NCBI RefSeq assembly: GCF_000374925.1
Contig: NZ_KB895553.1
Span: 37,862 to 101,861 of the forward strand
Direction: 5' to 3'
DNA: 64,000 bases
Source: Arthrobacter sp. 131MFCol6.1
Lineage (GTDB): Bacteria; Actinomycetota; Actinomycetes; Actinomycetales; Micrococcaceae
The notes under the pieces are model-generated. The model was given only the letters and a program-made list of their open reading frames with translations, had not been told where the DNA came from and did not search any database. Every line of letters starts with the position of its first letter. Position 1 is the first letter of the stretch. Of this stretch, positions 49,549 to 58,404 are shown one piece after another. The translations under genes were made by a program, and so were the position numbers.

Positions 49549-49576
49549 TAGTTCTAGTCACTTTGACTATAACTAA
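49548..49576 (+). promoter_or_regulatory. 29-bp palindromic operator of the nad operon (NdnR/NrtR box)
   Basis: TTAGTT-C-TAGTCA-CTT-TGACTA-T-AACTAA: two nested inverted repeats (6+6 bp arms) with perfect symmetry apart from single linkers. It covers the end of the -10 box and the expected transcription start, so binding should block transcription. The first gene of the operon encodes an NdnR/NrtR-type Nudix regulator, the likely ligand. Confidence 0.8.
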
Positions 49577-49610
49577 TCCGGCGGTCGGGCCGGATCCAGC
49601 CGGGCAGTCC

Positions 49611-50363
49611 ATGACGGACCCGCCCGGGACCCAAGAGGGCGGGTGGATCACCGTTTACACCACAGCAGCCAACGTCTCGGAGCGCCAGACCGCGCCGCCG
49701 TCGTTGGCCATCTCCACTGTGATCTTTGCGCTGCGCCCCAGCGAGCGCTCCGGACGGCCCACGCTGTGGATCCCGCTCGTGCGCCGGATCCGCGAACCGT
49801 TCAAGGGCCTCTGGGCACTGCCGGGCGGCCCGCTGACACACTCCGAGTCACTCCAGGACGCAGCGTCGCGGAACCTGCGCGAGACCACGGGCCTGGCCCC
49901 GAACTACCTCGAGCAGCTCTACGCCTTTGGCGGGCTGCACCGCTCGCCCACCCAGCGCGTCGTCTCGATTGTGTACTGGGCACTCGTCCAGCCCACGGAG
50001 GCCGCGCTTGCCGACGAATCGGAGAACGTGCGCTGGTTCCGCGCCGACCGGCTGGGCGAGCTGGCCTTCGACCACAACTCGATCGTCGACTACGCGCTGT
50101 GGCGGCTGCGCAACAAGATGGCCTATGGATCCATCGCCTACCACCTGCTGGGCGAGTACTTCACCCTCGCCCAGGTCCGGGAGGTCTACGAGGCCGTCCT
50201 GGACCGCGAACTCGATCCCGCCAACTTCCGCCGGCAGGTCAAGGCCACCCCGGAAATCGAAGAAACCGATCACTATCTGCAGGGCGGCAAGCACCGCCCG
50301 CCCCGCCTCTACCGCTTCACCGGCCGCCCAGGCCTCGACCCAGACAACAGGAGCACACCATGA
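49611..50363 (+). CDS. ndnR: Nudix-family NAD biosynthesis regulator (NdnR/NrtR type)
   Basis: A 250-aa repressor. It has a Nudix-like effector domain (LAISTVIFALRP through LWALPGGPLTHSESLQDAASRNLRETTGL, the degenerate Nudix box) and a C-terminal winged helix (MAYGSIAYHLLGEYFTLAQVREVYEAVL, NFRRQVKATPEI). NrtR proteins sense ADP-ribose or NAD; in Corynebacterium, NdnR represses ndnR-nadA-nadC-nadS. ATG 49611 is chosen because the operator and promoter occupy the upstream part of the longer frame. Its stop overlaps the nadA ATG, so it is autoregulated as the first gene of the operon. Confidence 0.92.
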   Translation: MTDPPGTQEGGWITVYTTAANVSERQTAPPSLAISTVIFALRPSERSGRPTLWIPLVRRIREPFKGLWALPGGPLTHSESLQDAASRNLRETTGLAPNYLEQLYAFGGLHRSPTQRVVSIVYWALVQPTEAALADESENVRWFRADRLGELAFDHNSIVDYALWRLRNKMAYGSIAYHLLGEYFTLAQVREVYEAVLDRELDPANFRRQVKATPEIEETDHYLQGGKHRPPRLYRFTGRPGLDPDNRSTP

Positions 50364-51667
50364 GCAGCGTCAACACGGCAATCCAGCTGATCACGCGCGA
50401 GCAGGCCACCACCATGGCACAGGGCGCGGCCGCCTCCACCTGCAGCCCCGCGCTGGCCCGCGGGCCCTGGGACTACGACCTCGCCGAGGCCCTCGCCGGC
50501 GTGCCCGCCTACGGCCCGGGTGCCTCCTCCACCGACGTCGCTCCGGCCTCCACTCCCCGGCAGGGCCAGCTCCCCGAAGAGTACAAGCTCGCTTCCGACG
50601 CCGAACTCGACACCCGGATCCGCGCCGCCAAAGCGGCACTGGGGGACCGCGCCGTCGTGCTGGGGCACTTCTACCAGCGCGACGAAGTGATCGAATACGC
50701 CGACTTCGTGGGCGATTCCTTCCAGCTCGCCAACGCCGCCCTGACCCGGCCGGACGCGGAGGCCATCATCTTCTGCGGCGTGCACTTCATGGCCGAGACG
50801 GCGGACATCCTGTCCCGCCCCGACCAGGCCGTGATCCTGCCCAACCTCGCCGCGGGCTGCTCCATGGCGGACATGGCGGACATCGACTCGGTCACCGAGT
50901 GCTGGGAACAGCTTGAGGAAGTCTTCGGCACCGAGCTCGACGCCGAGGGCCGGGTCCCGGTCATCCCGGTCACCTACATGAACTCCTCCGCAGCCCTCAA
51001 GGGCTTCTGCGGCGAGCGCGGGGGGATCGTCTGCACCTCCTCGAACGCCGCGACGGTGCTGGAATGGGCGTTCGAGCGCGGCCAGCGGGTGCTGTTCTTC
51101 CCGGACCAGCACCTGGGCCGCAACACCGCCAAGGCCATGGGGGTGCCGCTGGAGCAGATGCCGATGTGGAACCCGCGCAAGGACCTCGGCGGCAACGACG
51201 AGGCGACCCTGCTCGATTCCCGGGTGATCCTCTGGCACGGCTTCTGCTCGGTCCACAAGCGCTTCAACGTGGGCCAGATCGAAAAGGCCCGCGCCGAGTT
51301 CCCCGGCGTGCAGGTGATCGTGCACCCGGAATGCCCCATGGAGGTGGTCGATGCCGCCGATTCCGCCGGCTCCACCGACTTCATCAAGAAGGCCATCGCC
51401 GCGGCCACGGAACCCACCACGTTTGCAATCGGCACCGAGATCAACATGGTGAACCGTCTCGCCGCGGAATACCCGCAGCACACCATCTTCTGCCTGGACC
51501 CGGTGATCTGCCCCTGCTCCACGATGTACCGCATCCACCCCGGCTACCTTGCCTGGGTCCTGGAAGCGCTGGTCCGCGGCGCGGTGCTGAACCGCATCAC
51601 CGTGGACGAGGACGTGGCCGCCCCGGCCAAGGTGGCCCTGGAACGCATGCTGGCGGCGCGGCCGTGA
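50360..51667 (+). CDS. nadA: Quinolinate synthase A
   Basis: A 435-aa [4Fe-4S] enzyme that condenses iminoaspartate with dihydroxyacetone phosphate to quinolinate. The long actinobacterial N-terminus (about 85 residues) precedes VLGHFYQRDEVIEYADFVGDS. FCGVHFMAETADIL supplies one cluster Cys; other candidate cysteines lie in ALKGFCGERGGIVCTSSNA, HPECPMEV and DPVICPCSTMYRIHP. The ATG overlaps the ndnR stop, with CAGGAG upstream. The stop overlaps the nadB GTG. Confidence 0.96.
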   Translation: MSSVNTAIQLITREQATTMAQGAAASTCSPALARGPWDYDLAEALAGVPAYGPGASSTDVAPASTPRQGQLPEEYKLASDAELDTRIRAAKAALGDRAVVLGHFYQRDEVIEYADFVGDSFQLANAALTRPDAEAIIFCGVHFMAETADILSRPDQAVILPNLAAGCSMADMADIDSVTECWEQLEEVFGTELDAEGRVPVIPVTYMNSSAALKGFCGERGGIVCTSSNAATVLEWAFERGQRVLFFPDQHLGRNTAKAMGVPLEQMPMWNPRKDLGGNDEATLLDSRVILWHGFCSVHKRFNVGQIEKARAEFPGVQVIVHPECPMEVVDAADSAGSTDFIKKAIAAATEPTTFAIGTEINMVNRLAAEYPQHTIFCLDPVICPCSTMYRIHPGYLAWVLEALVRGAVLNRITVDEDVAAPAKVALERMLAARP

Positions 51668-53436
51668 CCAGGCGGCTCGTGATTGTCGGCAGCGGGATCG
51701 CGGGGCTCTACGCCGCGCTGCTCGCCACCGACGCCGCCACCGCAGGCGGCCGTGACATCGAGGTGGTCCTGCTGAGCAAGGGGACGCTGGAGCAGAGCAA
51801 CACCTTCTACGCCCAGGGCGGCGTCTCGGCCGTGCTGGCACCGGAGGATGCCGCCCCCGGGGACTCCGTGGAGGCGCACATCGCGGACACCCTCGCCGCC
51901 GGCGCCGGGCTGAACGATGCCGAGGCAGTCCGGGTCCTGTGCACCGAGGCTGTCCGGGACATCGCCGGCCTGGGCCGCTACGGCGTGCAATTCGACGCCG
52001 GTCCGGGCGGCGGACCGGCCCTGGGCCTGGAAGCGGCACACTCGGCGCCGCGCATCCTGCACGCCGGCGGGGACGCGACGGGCGCCTGCATCGCCCGCGG
52101 GCTGGTCGCCGCCGTCCTGGAACGCGCGGTCCTGGATCGTGCCGGCCACGGCCGGCTCCGGGTGGAGACCAGCGCGTTCGTCACCGCGCTCCTGACCGAA
52201 CCGGCAGAGCTGACTGAAGAGCTGACTGAAGAACTGGCTGAAGCACTGCCGGCAGAACTGTCACAGCCCGGCAGCACACCTCCGGCGCCGGCACGGGTCA
52301 CCGGCGTGGCCTACCTGGCCGGCGGGCGGCCCCAGGAGTTGGCTGCCGACGCCGTCCTGCTCACCACCGGCGGTGCGGGGCGGCTCTTTGCCCGCACCAG
52401 CAACCCCTCCGTCGCCACCGCCGACGGCCTGGCCCTGGCCTGGCGTGCCGGCGCCGCGGTGCGGGACCTCGAGTTCTTCCAGTTCCACCCCACCACCCTT
52501 GCCGCTGAGGAGGTCCCCGGCGGGCCGCCGGCCCTGCTCATCTCCGAAGCGGTCCGCGGCGAGGGCGCGGTGCTGCTGGACGCTGCGGGATACCGCTTCA
52601 TGCCCGACTACCACCCCGACGCCGAACTGGCCCCCCGCGACGTCGTCTCCCGCAGCATCGCCCTGCACCTGGCCGCCACCGGGGCCGCGCCGGACAGCCC
52701 GGTCTACCTGGACGCCCGCGGCCTCGAGGCAGAGCGGGGCGCGGGTTTCCTGGCCCGGCGGTTCCCGACCATCACGGCGGCCACCCGGGCCGCCGGCTAC
52801 GACTGGACCGCAGAGACCGTACCCGTGTCCCCGGCAGCCCACTACTGGATGGGCGGTGTGTGCACCGACCTGCGGGGCCGCACGTCGGTACCCGGGCTGT
52901 ATGCCGCCGGTGAGGTGGCCCGCACGGGCGCCCAGGGGGCCAACCGGCTGGCGAGCAACTCGCTGCTGGAGGGCCTCGTGTTCAGCCGCCGTGCGGTCGA
53001 GGACTTCCTGCGCGCACCCGTGCCGGCGACGGACTGGCCCGCGCCGGCCGCCCGGGACTTCCACCCCGGCAGCCCCGTGACGTCCCCGCCGGCTGAGACT
53101 CCCAGGACGGGGGCGACCGGCGCCGCCGGTGCCGTGGAGGTCCCGTTCAGCCGGGCGGCCCTGGGCAGGCTCATGACAGCGGCCGCGGGAGTCACGCGCA
53201 CGGGCGCCGACCTCGAGGCCGCCGCGGCCCAGCTGGCGCAGTGGGGAACCGTCCTTGAAGGCCGCGACCTGGCCGGGCTGGACCAGGCCGGCCATGAGGA
53301 CCGGAACCTGCTGCTGGCCGCGGAACTCCTCGTGGCGGCGGCCCGGCAGCGCACGCACTCCATCGGCGCCCACTACCGGGCAGACACCGCCGCCACCTCA
53401 GCCTTCACCCATTCCATGCAAAGGATTTCCTCGTGA
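51664..53436 (+). CDS. nadB: L-aspartate oxidase
   Basis: A 590-aa FAD enzyme that makes iminoaspartate for NadA. The dinucleotide motif is VIVGSGIAGLYAALLA (residues 6-21). SNTFYAQGGVSAVLAPEDA, HSAPRILHAGGDATG, DLEFFQFHPTTLA and YAAGEVARTGAQGANRLASNSLLEGLVF (split near 415-445) are all characteristic. An acidic insert of Glu-Leu-Thr repeats lies near residues 178-200, and the C-terminal helical domain is Ala-rich. GTGA overlaps on both sides show tight coupling with nadA and nadC. Confidence 0.96.
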   Translation: MTRRLVIVGSGIAGLYAALLATDAATAGGRDIEVVLLSKGTLEQSNTFYAQGGVSAVLAPEDAAPGDSVEAHIADTLAAGAGLNDAEAVRVLCTEAVRDIAGLGRYGVQFDAGPGGGPALGLEAAHSAPRILHAGGDATGACIARGLVAAVLERAVLDRAGHGRLRVETSAFVTALLTEPAELTEELTEELAEALPAELSQPGSTPPAPARVTGVAYLAGGRPQELAADAVLLTTGGAGRLFARTSNPSVATADGLALAWRAGAAVRDLEFFQFHPTTLAAEEVPGGPPALLISEAVRGEGAVLLDAAGYRFMPDYHPDAELAPRDVVSRSIALHLAATGAAPDSPVYLDARGLEAERGAGFLARRFPTITAATRAAGYDWTAETVPVSPAAHYWMGGVCTDLRGRTSVPGLYAAGEVARTGAQGANRLASNSLLEGLVFSRRAVEDFLRAPVPATDWPAPAARDFHPGSPVTSPPAETPRTGATGAAGAVEVPFSRAALGRLMTAAAGVTRTGADLEAAAAQLAQWGTVLEGRDLAGLDQAGHEDRNLLLAAELLVAAARQRTHSIGAHYRADTAATSAFTHSMQRISS

Positions 53437-54398
53437 CCACCACTGCCCACGCAACCGCTGCCCCGGAAACCCTGCCCACCAGCGCCGCGGCGCTCGCCGG
53501 GAGCCTGCCCGAGGCCGCCGTCCTGGCCGTCCTCAGCGCGGCGCTCCAGGAGGACGCCCCGTACGGGGACATCACCTCCCAGACGCTCATCCCCGCGCAG
53601 GCGCGGGCCACCGCGGTGCTCAATGCCCGCGTTCCCGGCGTGCTGAGCGGCGGGGAGGTCTTCGCCGCGGCGATGCAGCTGACCGACCCGGGCGCCGTCG
53701 TCGAACTGCTGGTCCACGACGGCGAGGCCTTCGCCGCCGGAACCGCCCTGGCCCGCGTGACCGGAAACGCCAGGGCCGTGCTGCTGGCCGAACGCGTCGC
53801 ACTGAACCTGGTCCAGCGGATGAGCGCCATCGCCACCAAAACCGCCGAGTTCGTGGCGCTCGTGGACGGCACCGGGGCCCGGATCACGGACACCCGCAAG
53901 ACGACGCCGGGGCTGCGGGTGCTCGAACGCTACGCCGTGCGCTGCGGCGGCGGCGCCAACCACCGCTTCAGCCTCTCCGACGCCGTCCTGGCCAAGGACA
54001 ACCACCTGGCCGTCCTCACCGGCGGCGACCCGGCGAAGCTGACCGCGGTGCTGCGCGGCGCCAAGGCCCAGCTGGGCCACACAACTCACTTCGAGGTGGA
54101 GGTGGACACCATGGAGCAGATCGAGCCCGTCCTTGCCGCCGGGGTGGACACCATCATGCTGGACAACTTCTCCCTGGCCGAGCTCGCGGCCGGCGTGGGG
54201 CTGGTGGGCGGCCGGGCCCGCGTCGAGGCCAGCGGCAACGTCAACCTTGCTACCGTGGCGGACATCGCGGCCACGGGGGTGGACGTCATCTCGATCGGCG
54301 CGCTGACGCACAGTGTCACGGCCCTGGACCTCGGCCTGGACATTGAGCTGGATGTCGAGCCGGCCCTTGAGTCCGGCGCCGGTCCGGCGGCCGGCTGA
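53433..54398 (+). CDS. nadC: Nicotinate-nucleotide pyrophosphorylase (quinolinate phosphoribosyltransferase)
   Basis: A 321-aa enzyme that converts quinolinate and PRPP to nicotinate mononucleotide and CO2. Motifs are EDAPYGDITSQTL near residue 45, AERVALNLVQRMSAIATKTAEFV, ITDTRKTTPGLRVLERYAVRCGGGANHR split over about 151-180, LAKDNHL, EVEVDTMEQI and TIMLDNFS. It has an N-terminal extension of about 25 residues. The GTG overlaps the nadB stop. Confidence 0.96.
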   Translation: MTTTAHATAAPETLPTSAAALAGSLPEAAVLAVLSAALQEDAPYGDITSQTLIPAQARATAVLNARVPGVLSGGEVFAAAMQLTDPGAVVELLVHDGEAFAAGTALARVTGNARAVLLAERVALNLVQRMSAIATKTAEFVALVDGTGARITDTRKTTPGLRVLERYAVRCGGGANHRFSLSDAVLAKDNHLAVLTGGDPAKLTAVLRGAKAQLGHTTHFEVEVDTMEQIEPVLAAGVDTIMLDNFSLAELAAGVGLVGGRARVEASGNVNLATVADIAATGVDVISIGALTHSVTALDLGLDIELDVEPALESGAGPAAG

Positions 54399-54406
54399 GG
54401 CGCACC

Positions 54407-55561
54407 GTGATCTTCCTCGACGCCGCAGCCACCACCCCGGTCCGCCGCGAGGTGCTGGAGGCCATGTGGCCGTACCTCACGGGCGAATTCGGCAACCCGT
54501 CAAGCCATCACTCCCTGGGTGAGGCGGCTGCCTCGGCGCTCGCAGGGGCCCGCGCCGCAACCGCCAAGGCCCTCGGCTGCCGGCCCGGGGAAGTCGTCTT
54601 CACCTCCGGCGGCACGGAAGCGGACAACCTCGCCGTCAAGGGCATCGCGCTGGCCCGGCGCGCCGCCGATCCGCGCCTGGACCGGGTGGCGATCAGCGCC
54701 GTCGAACATCCCGCGGTGGAAGAATCCGCCAGATACCTCGAACGGGTCCACGGCTTCGCCGTCGACGTGATCCCCGTGGACCACTTCGGGCAGGTGAGCG
54801 AAGAGGCCCTCGCCGCCGTGCTGCAGCCCGGGACGGCCCTGGTGAGCATCATGTACGCCAACAACGAGGTCGGCACGGTCCAGCCCATCGCCCGGCTCGC
54901 GGCGCTGGCCCGCGCCCACGGGGTGCCGTTCCACACCGATGCCGTCCAGGCCGCCGGCTGGCTGCCGCTGGAGACGGGCGCGCTGGGCGTGGACGCGCTG
55001 AGCATTTCCGGCCATAAGCTGGGCGCGCCCAAAGGCAGCGGCGCGCTGTTTGTGCGCGGCCGGGTCCGGGTGGAACCGCTGGTCCACGGCGGCGGGCAGG
55101 AACGGGGCCGCCGCTCGGGCACCGAAAACGTCGCCGGCGCGGTGGCGCTCGCAACGGCCCTGGCGCTGCCGCGGGAGCCGGCCGGGAGCGTGGCTGCCCT
55201 CCGCGATGGGTTCATCGACGCCGTGCTGGCCGGTGTTCCCGGCGCGCAGCTCACCGGCCACCCCACCGAGCGGCTGCCCTCGGTGGCGTCGTTCTGTTTC
55301 CCGGGCACCAGCGGCGAGTCCGTGCTGTTGGAACTCGAGCGCCAGGGTGTGGTGTGCTCCAGCGGGTCCGCATGCGCGGCGGGCTCGGATGCGCCCTCGC
55401 CGGTGCTGCTGGCCATGGGCATCGCCCCCGAGATCGCCCAGACGGCGGTACGGTTCAGCTTCGACTCGACCGTGACGGCAGCGCAGTTGCAGGAGGCGGC
55501 GGCCGCGGTCCGCACCGCCGTCGCCGGCGTCCGCACCCTCGGCACCCCCTCCACCGGTTGA
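54407..55561 (+). CDS. nadS: Cysteine desulfurase, NadS type
   Basis: A 384-aa class V aminotransferase that mobilises sulfur from cysteine, in this operon presumably to build or repair the [4Fe-4S] cluster of NadA. LDAAATTPVRREVLEAM lies at the N-terminus. TSGGTEADNLAVKG follows, then the PLP lysine in SISGHKLGAPKGSGALF (about 201-217) and the active cysteine in GVVCSSGSACAAGSDAPS (near 323). The GTG with GAGG upstream lies 8 bp after nadC. The assignment as NadS rather than IscS/SufS rests on the operon. Confidence 0.9.
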   Translation: MIFLDAAATTPVRREVLEAMWPYLTGEFGNPSSHHSLGEAAASALAGARAATAKALGCRPGEVVFTSGGTEADNLAVKGIALARRAADPRLDRVAISAVEHPAVEESARYLERVHGFAVDVIPVDHFGQVSEEALAAVLQPGTALVSIMYANNEVGTVQPIARLAALARAHGVPFHTDAVQAAGWLPLETGALGVDALSISGHKLGAPKGSGALFVRGRVRVEPLVHGGGQERGRRSGTENVAGAVALATALALPREPAGSVAALRDGFIDAVLAGVPGAQLTGHPTERLPSVASFCFPGTSGESVLLELERQGVVCSSGSACAAGSDAPSPVLLAMGIAPEIAQTAVRFSFDSTVTAAQLQEAAAAVRTAVAGVRTLGTPSTG

Positions 55562-55641
55562 CCTATCAGTAGATGTCCTTATCGGTCACCCGTGGCGGCT
55601 TGAACTGACAGCTCAACCGGGGGTGGGGGCACTGGGCGAAG

Positions 55642-56127
55642 TCAGCGGTGGCGGGCGCGGCGGAAGATCCAGTGCCGCAGCATCGTGAACCGCACGGCGG
55701 TGGCGGCGAAGCCGGAGAGGGTGGTGGTCCACAGCTCCTCGGCCACGGTGGCCTCCGGGTTGACCCAGTGCAGGACGGCCAGGCTGCCGCCGGTGATCAG
55801 CAGCGCGACGAGGATCACGATCAGGCCGTTGAGGTGGTCCCGCTTCATCCGGCGGCGTTCGGTGATCTTGAACGTCAGGCGCCGGTTGAGGGCGGTATTC
55901 ATGAACGATGTCAGGATCAGGGCCGCCGCGTTGGCCGGCTGGGCACCGAGCCAGGGCCGGGACAGGGCGTACAGGGCCAGGGAGGTCAGGGTGCAGACAA
56001 TGCCGACGCCGGTGAACCGGATGAGCTGCCGGACCACGGGGTAACGGAGGATTCCGCGGTACCGCCGGGTCTTCGGCCCGCGGACGACGGCGGGGGCAGG
56101 GTCAAGCTGTTCGAGCTGGGACTCCAT
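55642..56127 (-). CDS. GtrA family membrane protein
   Basis: A 161-aa protein with four membrane segments. QLIRFTGVGIVCTLTSLALYAL (about 34-55), NAAALILTSFMNTALNRRLTF (about 68-88) with the conserved N..NR..TF, and the late AATAVRFTMLRHWIFRR are GtrA signatures. Members help flip or handle polyprenyl-linked sugars for cell-surface polysaccharides. The ATG is 4 nt after the DUF1684 stop, so the two are co-transcribed. The carbohydrate system it serves is not in the window. Confidence 0.9.
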   Translation of the reverse strand: MESQLEQLDPAPAVVRGPKTRRYRGILRYPVVRQLIRFTGVGIVCTLTSLALYALSRPWLGAQPANAAALILTSFMNTALNRRLTFKITERRRMKRDHLNGLIVILVALLITGGSLAVLHWVNPEATVAEELWTTTLSGFAATAVRFTMLRHWIFRRARHR

Positions 56128-56131
56128 CCGC

Positions 56132-56806
56132 TCAGTACAGCTCGCCCACGGGGATGTCCACGGCCAGCCGGTTCGCCGGGCCCGCCAATGGACATGCCCA
56201 GGCCTCGTTGTAGGCGCACGAGGGGTTGTAGGCGAAATTGAAGTCCAGGATGAATTCGGCCTGGGGCCCGGTGCCCCGCACGCCGTGGAAAGCCCCCTTG
56301 ATGGTGTCCAGGAGGTAGCGTCCCGCGCCGTAGCTGCCGCCGGGCTGGCCCGCGGTGGCGTCACGGAACGGCACGAAGATGCCGCCGCCGTAGCCCCTGA
56401 GCTTCCAGACCGCGAGCTGTCCCATCTCGGGCAGGTCGAAGGTGCCCAGCCGCACAAACCGGACCAGGCCGTCGGTCCCGGTCTCCACGTTCATCTCCCG
56501 CCCGGCGCCCTCGGGGGTCAGCGGGACGTGGAAACGGTAGATCGGATCGTAGTCCGCCGTCTTCAGGCCGCCGAAAGTGGCCTTGGCCTCGGCGGTCAGC
56601 GCGGAAGCCGGGTGGGTGCCGAACATGCGGTCCCGCTCCTGGCGCCAGTAGGAATGCGCCTCGGCCGGGCTGTCCGCGGCGATCTTCCGCGTCGTGGCGT
56701 AGAGGGCAAAGGTCCGCAGCCGCCAGTCCGCGATATCGAGGGCCGACATGCCTGCCACGTCGCCCTGGTCCCCAAAGTGCGTTCCGTCAATGTGCTGTTC
56801 GGCCAT
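56132..56806 (-). CDS. DUF1684 family protein
   Basis: A 224-aa cytoplasmic protein. DUF1684 features are DWRLRTFALYATTRKIA at residues about 27-43, RMFGTHPASAL, LAVWKLRGYGGGIFVPFRDATAG and the strongly conserved GRYLLDTIKGAFH together with LDFNFAYNPSCAYNEAWACPLA. The family is widespread in actinobacteria and of unknown biochemical function; the conserved Asn/Asp/Cys cluster hints at metal or ligand binding. The ATG lies 6 nt after TACGCT. Confidence 0.9.
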   Translation of the reverse strand: MAEQHIDGTHFGDQGDVAGMSALDIADWRLRTFALYATTRKIAADSPAEAHSYWRQERDRMFGTHPASALTAEAKATFGGLKTADYDPIYRFHVPLTPEGAGREMNVETGTDGLVRFVRLGTFDLPEMGQLAVWKLRGYGGGIFVPFRDATAGQPGGSYGAGRYLLDTIKGAFHGVRGTGPQAEFILDFNFAYNPSCAYNEAWACPLAGPANRLAVDIPVGELY

Positions 56807-56812
56807 GCCCCC

Positions 56813-56818
56813 AGCGTA
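56813..56818 (-). promoter_or_regulatory. -10 box of the leaderless DUF1684 gene
   Basis: TACGCT on the minus strand, 6 nt before ATG 56806. Confidence 0.45.
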
Positions 56819-56918
56819 TCCGCTTTCCCGGGGCCGAAATTTGGGCGCCGAAATTGTGCCCGGATTCCGGGGCCGGACCCGCGCGCCGAATAGCCCGTTC
56901 CGGCGGACCCTCCGGCCG

Positions 56919-56924
56919 TAGACT
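56919..56924 (+). promoter_or_regulatory. -10 box of the leaderless M20 peptidase gene
   Basis: TAGACT, 7 nt before ATG 56932. Confidence 0.5.
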
Positions 56925-56931
56925 TTCGCGC

Positions 56932-58374
56932 ATGCGCAACCCCCTGCAGAACGCGGCCGCCGGCATTACCCCCAAGAGCCCCGGCGGCACACCGGGCAGT
57001 CCCGGGCACGCGCCGGGCGCCGGGCACGCGGCGGCGTCGCTGGCGGAGCTCGTGACGTACCGGACCGTGTCCATCCGGGCCGGGGGGACCTCCCGGGCCG
57101 GGGCCGGAGGGGAGACAGCCGAGTTCGAGTCATTCATCGCCGCGCTGCCCCGGTTGTATCCGGCGGTCCATGCCGCCATGGAACTGGAGCGTGTCAACGG
57201 CCACGCCCTCCTGTACCGGTGGCCCGGCAGCGCCGTGGCGGAGGACCCGGCGGCCGGGCACCGGGCGTCGGTGCTGATGGCGCACTACGACGTCGTTCCG
57301 GCGGACGACCCGGGGGAGTGGACACACCCGCCGTTCTCCGGCCACAACGACGGCACCTTCCTGTGGGGCCGGGGGACACTGGACGACAAGGGCCAGCTCG
57401 TGGCCATCCTGGAGGCGGCCGAGCGCCTGCTGCTGGCGGGGTATGCGCCCGCACATGACCTCTACTTCTCGTTCGGCAACAACGAGGAGACGGCCGGCAA
57501 CAGCGCGGCGGCTGCCGCGGACCTGCTGGCCGGCCGCGGTGTGCTGCCCTGGCTCGTGCTGGACGAGGGCGGCGCCGTCGCGGGCGGCGCCTTCCCGGGG
57601 GTGAGCCGGCCGGCCGCCGTCGTCGGCGTGGCCGAAAAGGGAATCCTGGACGTGGAGCTGCTGACCCGGGACCCGGGCGGACACGCCTCCACGCCGCCGC
57701 GGATGGGGGCGACGGCGCGGCTGGCCCGCGCCATCACCCGGATCGAGCGCAGCCCGTTCCCGCAGTCGCTGCCGGAAGTGACCGCCGAGATGCTGCGCCG
57801 CTTCGGCCCGCACACGCCGCCGCCGCTGCGGGCCGTGTTCGCGAATGTGGCACTGCTCCGGGCGCCGATCACCTGGCTCTTCGGCCGGCTCGGCAGCGAG
57901 ACCAACGCCATGACCCGAACCACCGTCGCCATCACCACGCTCGAAGGCAGCTCCGGGGCGAACGTCCTCGCCGCCACGGCGAAGGCCAACGCCAACATCA
58001 GGGTGGCGGTGGGGGAGACGGTCGAGGGCACCATGGCACTGCTGCGGAGAATCATCCGCGACCCGAAAGTCGAACTGCACGTCGTGGAGGGCAACGGCCC
58101 GTCCCCGGTGTCGCCGTCCTCGGGGGCCCAGTGGGACCTGCTGGCGGACTGCATCGGGCAGGTCTTCCCCGAGGCGATCATCACCCCCTACATCATGATG
58201 GGCGGCACCGACTCGCGCCGTTTCACCGGGATCTGCGGTGCCGTGTACCGCTTCGCGCCGTTCTTCATGGACGTCCGGGCCCGCGGCTCCATCCACGCCG
58301 TTGACGAAAAGATCGGCCTGGAGACGCTGGAGCAGGGCGTCCGGTTCTACGAAACACTGATGCGGGAGCTCTGA
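56932..58374 (+). CDS. M20 family zinc metallopeptidase / carboxypeptidase-like hydrolase
   Basis: A 480-aa dizinc hydrolase. Metal-site motifs are VLMAHYDVVPADDP (His, near residue 118), LWGRGTLDDKGQLVAILEA (bridging Asp, near 150), GNNEETAGN (Glu-Glu, near 186) and MMGGTDSRRFTG near 425. The dimerisation domain begins around DPGGHASTPPRMGAT. A Gly/Pro-rich N-terminus is not a signal peptide, so it is probably cytoplasmic. The closest types are succinyl-diaminopimelate-desuccinylase-like and carboxypeptidase S-like enzymes. The substrate is unknown. Confidence 0.9.
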   Translation: MRNPLQNAAAGITPKSPGGTPGSPGHAPGAGHAAASLAELVTYRTVSIRAGGTSRAGAGGETAEFESFIAALPRLYPAVHAAMELERVNGHALLYRWPGSAVAEDPAAGHRASVLMAHYDVVPADDPGEWTHPPFSGHNDGTFLWGRGTLDDKGQLVAILEAAERLLLAGYAPAHDLYFSFGNNEETAGNSAAAAADLLAGRGVLPWLVLDEGGAVAGGAFPGVSRPAAVVGVAEKGILDVELLTRDPGGHASTPPRMGATARLARAITRIERSPFPQSLPEVTAEMLRRFGPHTPPPLRAVFANVALLRAPITWLFGRLGSETNAMTRTTVAITTLEGSSGANVLAATAKANANIRVAVGETVEGTMALLRRIIRDPKVELHVVEGNGPSPVSPSSGAQWDLLADCIGQVFPEAIITPYIMMGGTDSRRFTGICGAVYRFAPFFMDVRARGSIHAVDEKIGLETLEQGVRFYETLMREL

Positions 58375-58392
58375 GTCATGCGGCGCCCCGGC

Positions 58393-58398
58393 TACGCT
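58393..58398 (+). promoter_or_regulatory. -10 box of the leaderless lipoprotein gene
   Basis: TACGCT, 6 nt before ATG 58405. Confidence 0.45.
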
Positions 58399-58404
58399 GG
58401 CACC

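Noticed and set aside
49521..49610. Earlier start codon for the NdnR-type regulator
   Set aside because: It would place the promoter and the 29-bp operator inside the coding region. ATG 49611 matches the domain start.
58375..58404. Upstream in-frame start of the lipoprotein gene (58378)
   Set aside because: It would put residues before the signal peptide that do not fit one, and it precedes the TACGCT element.
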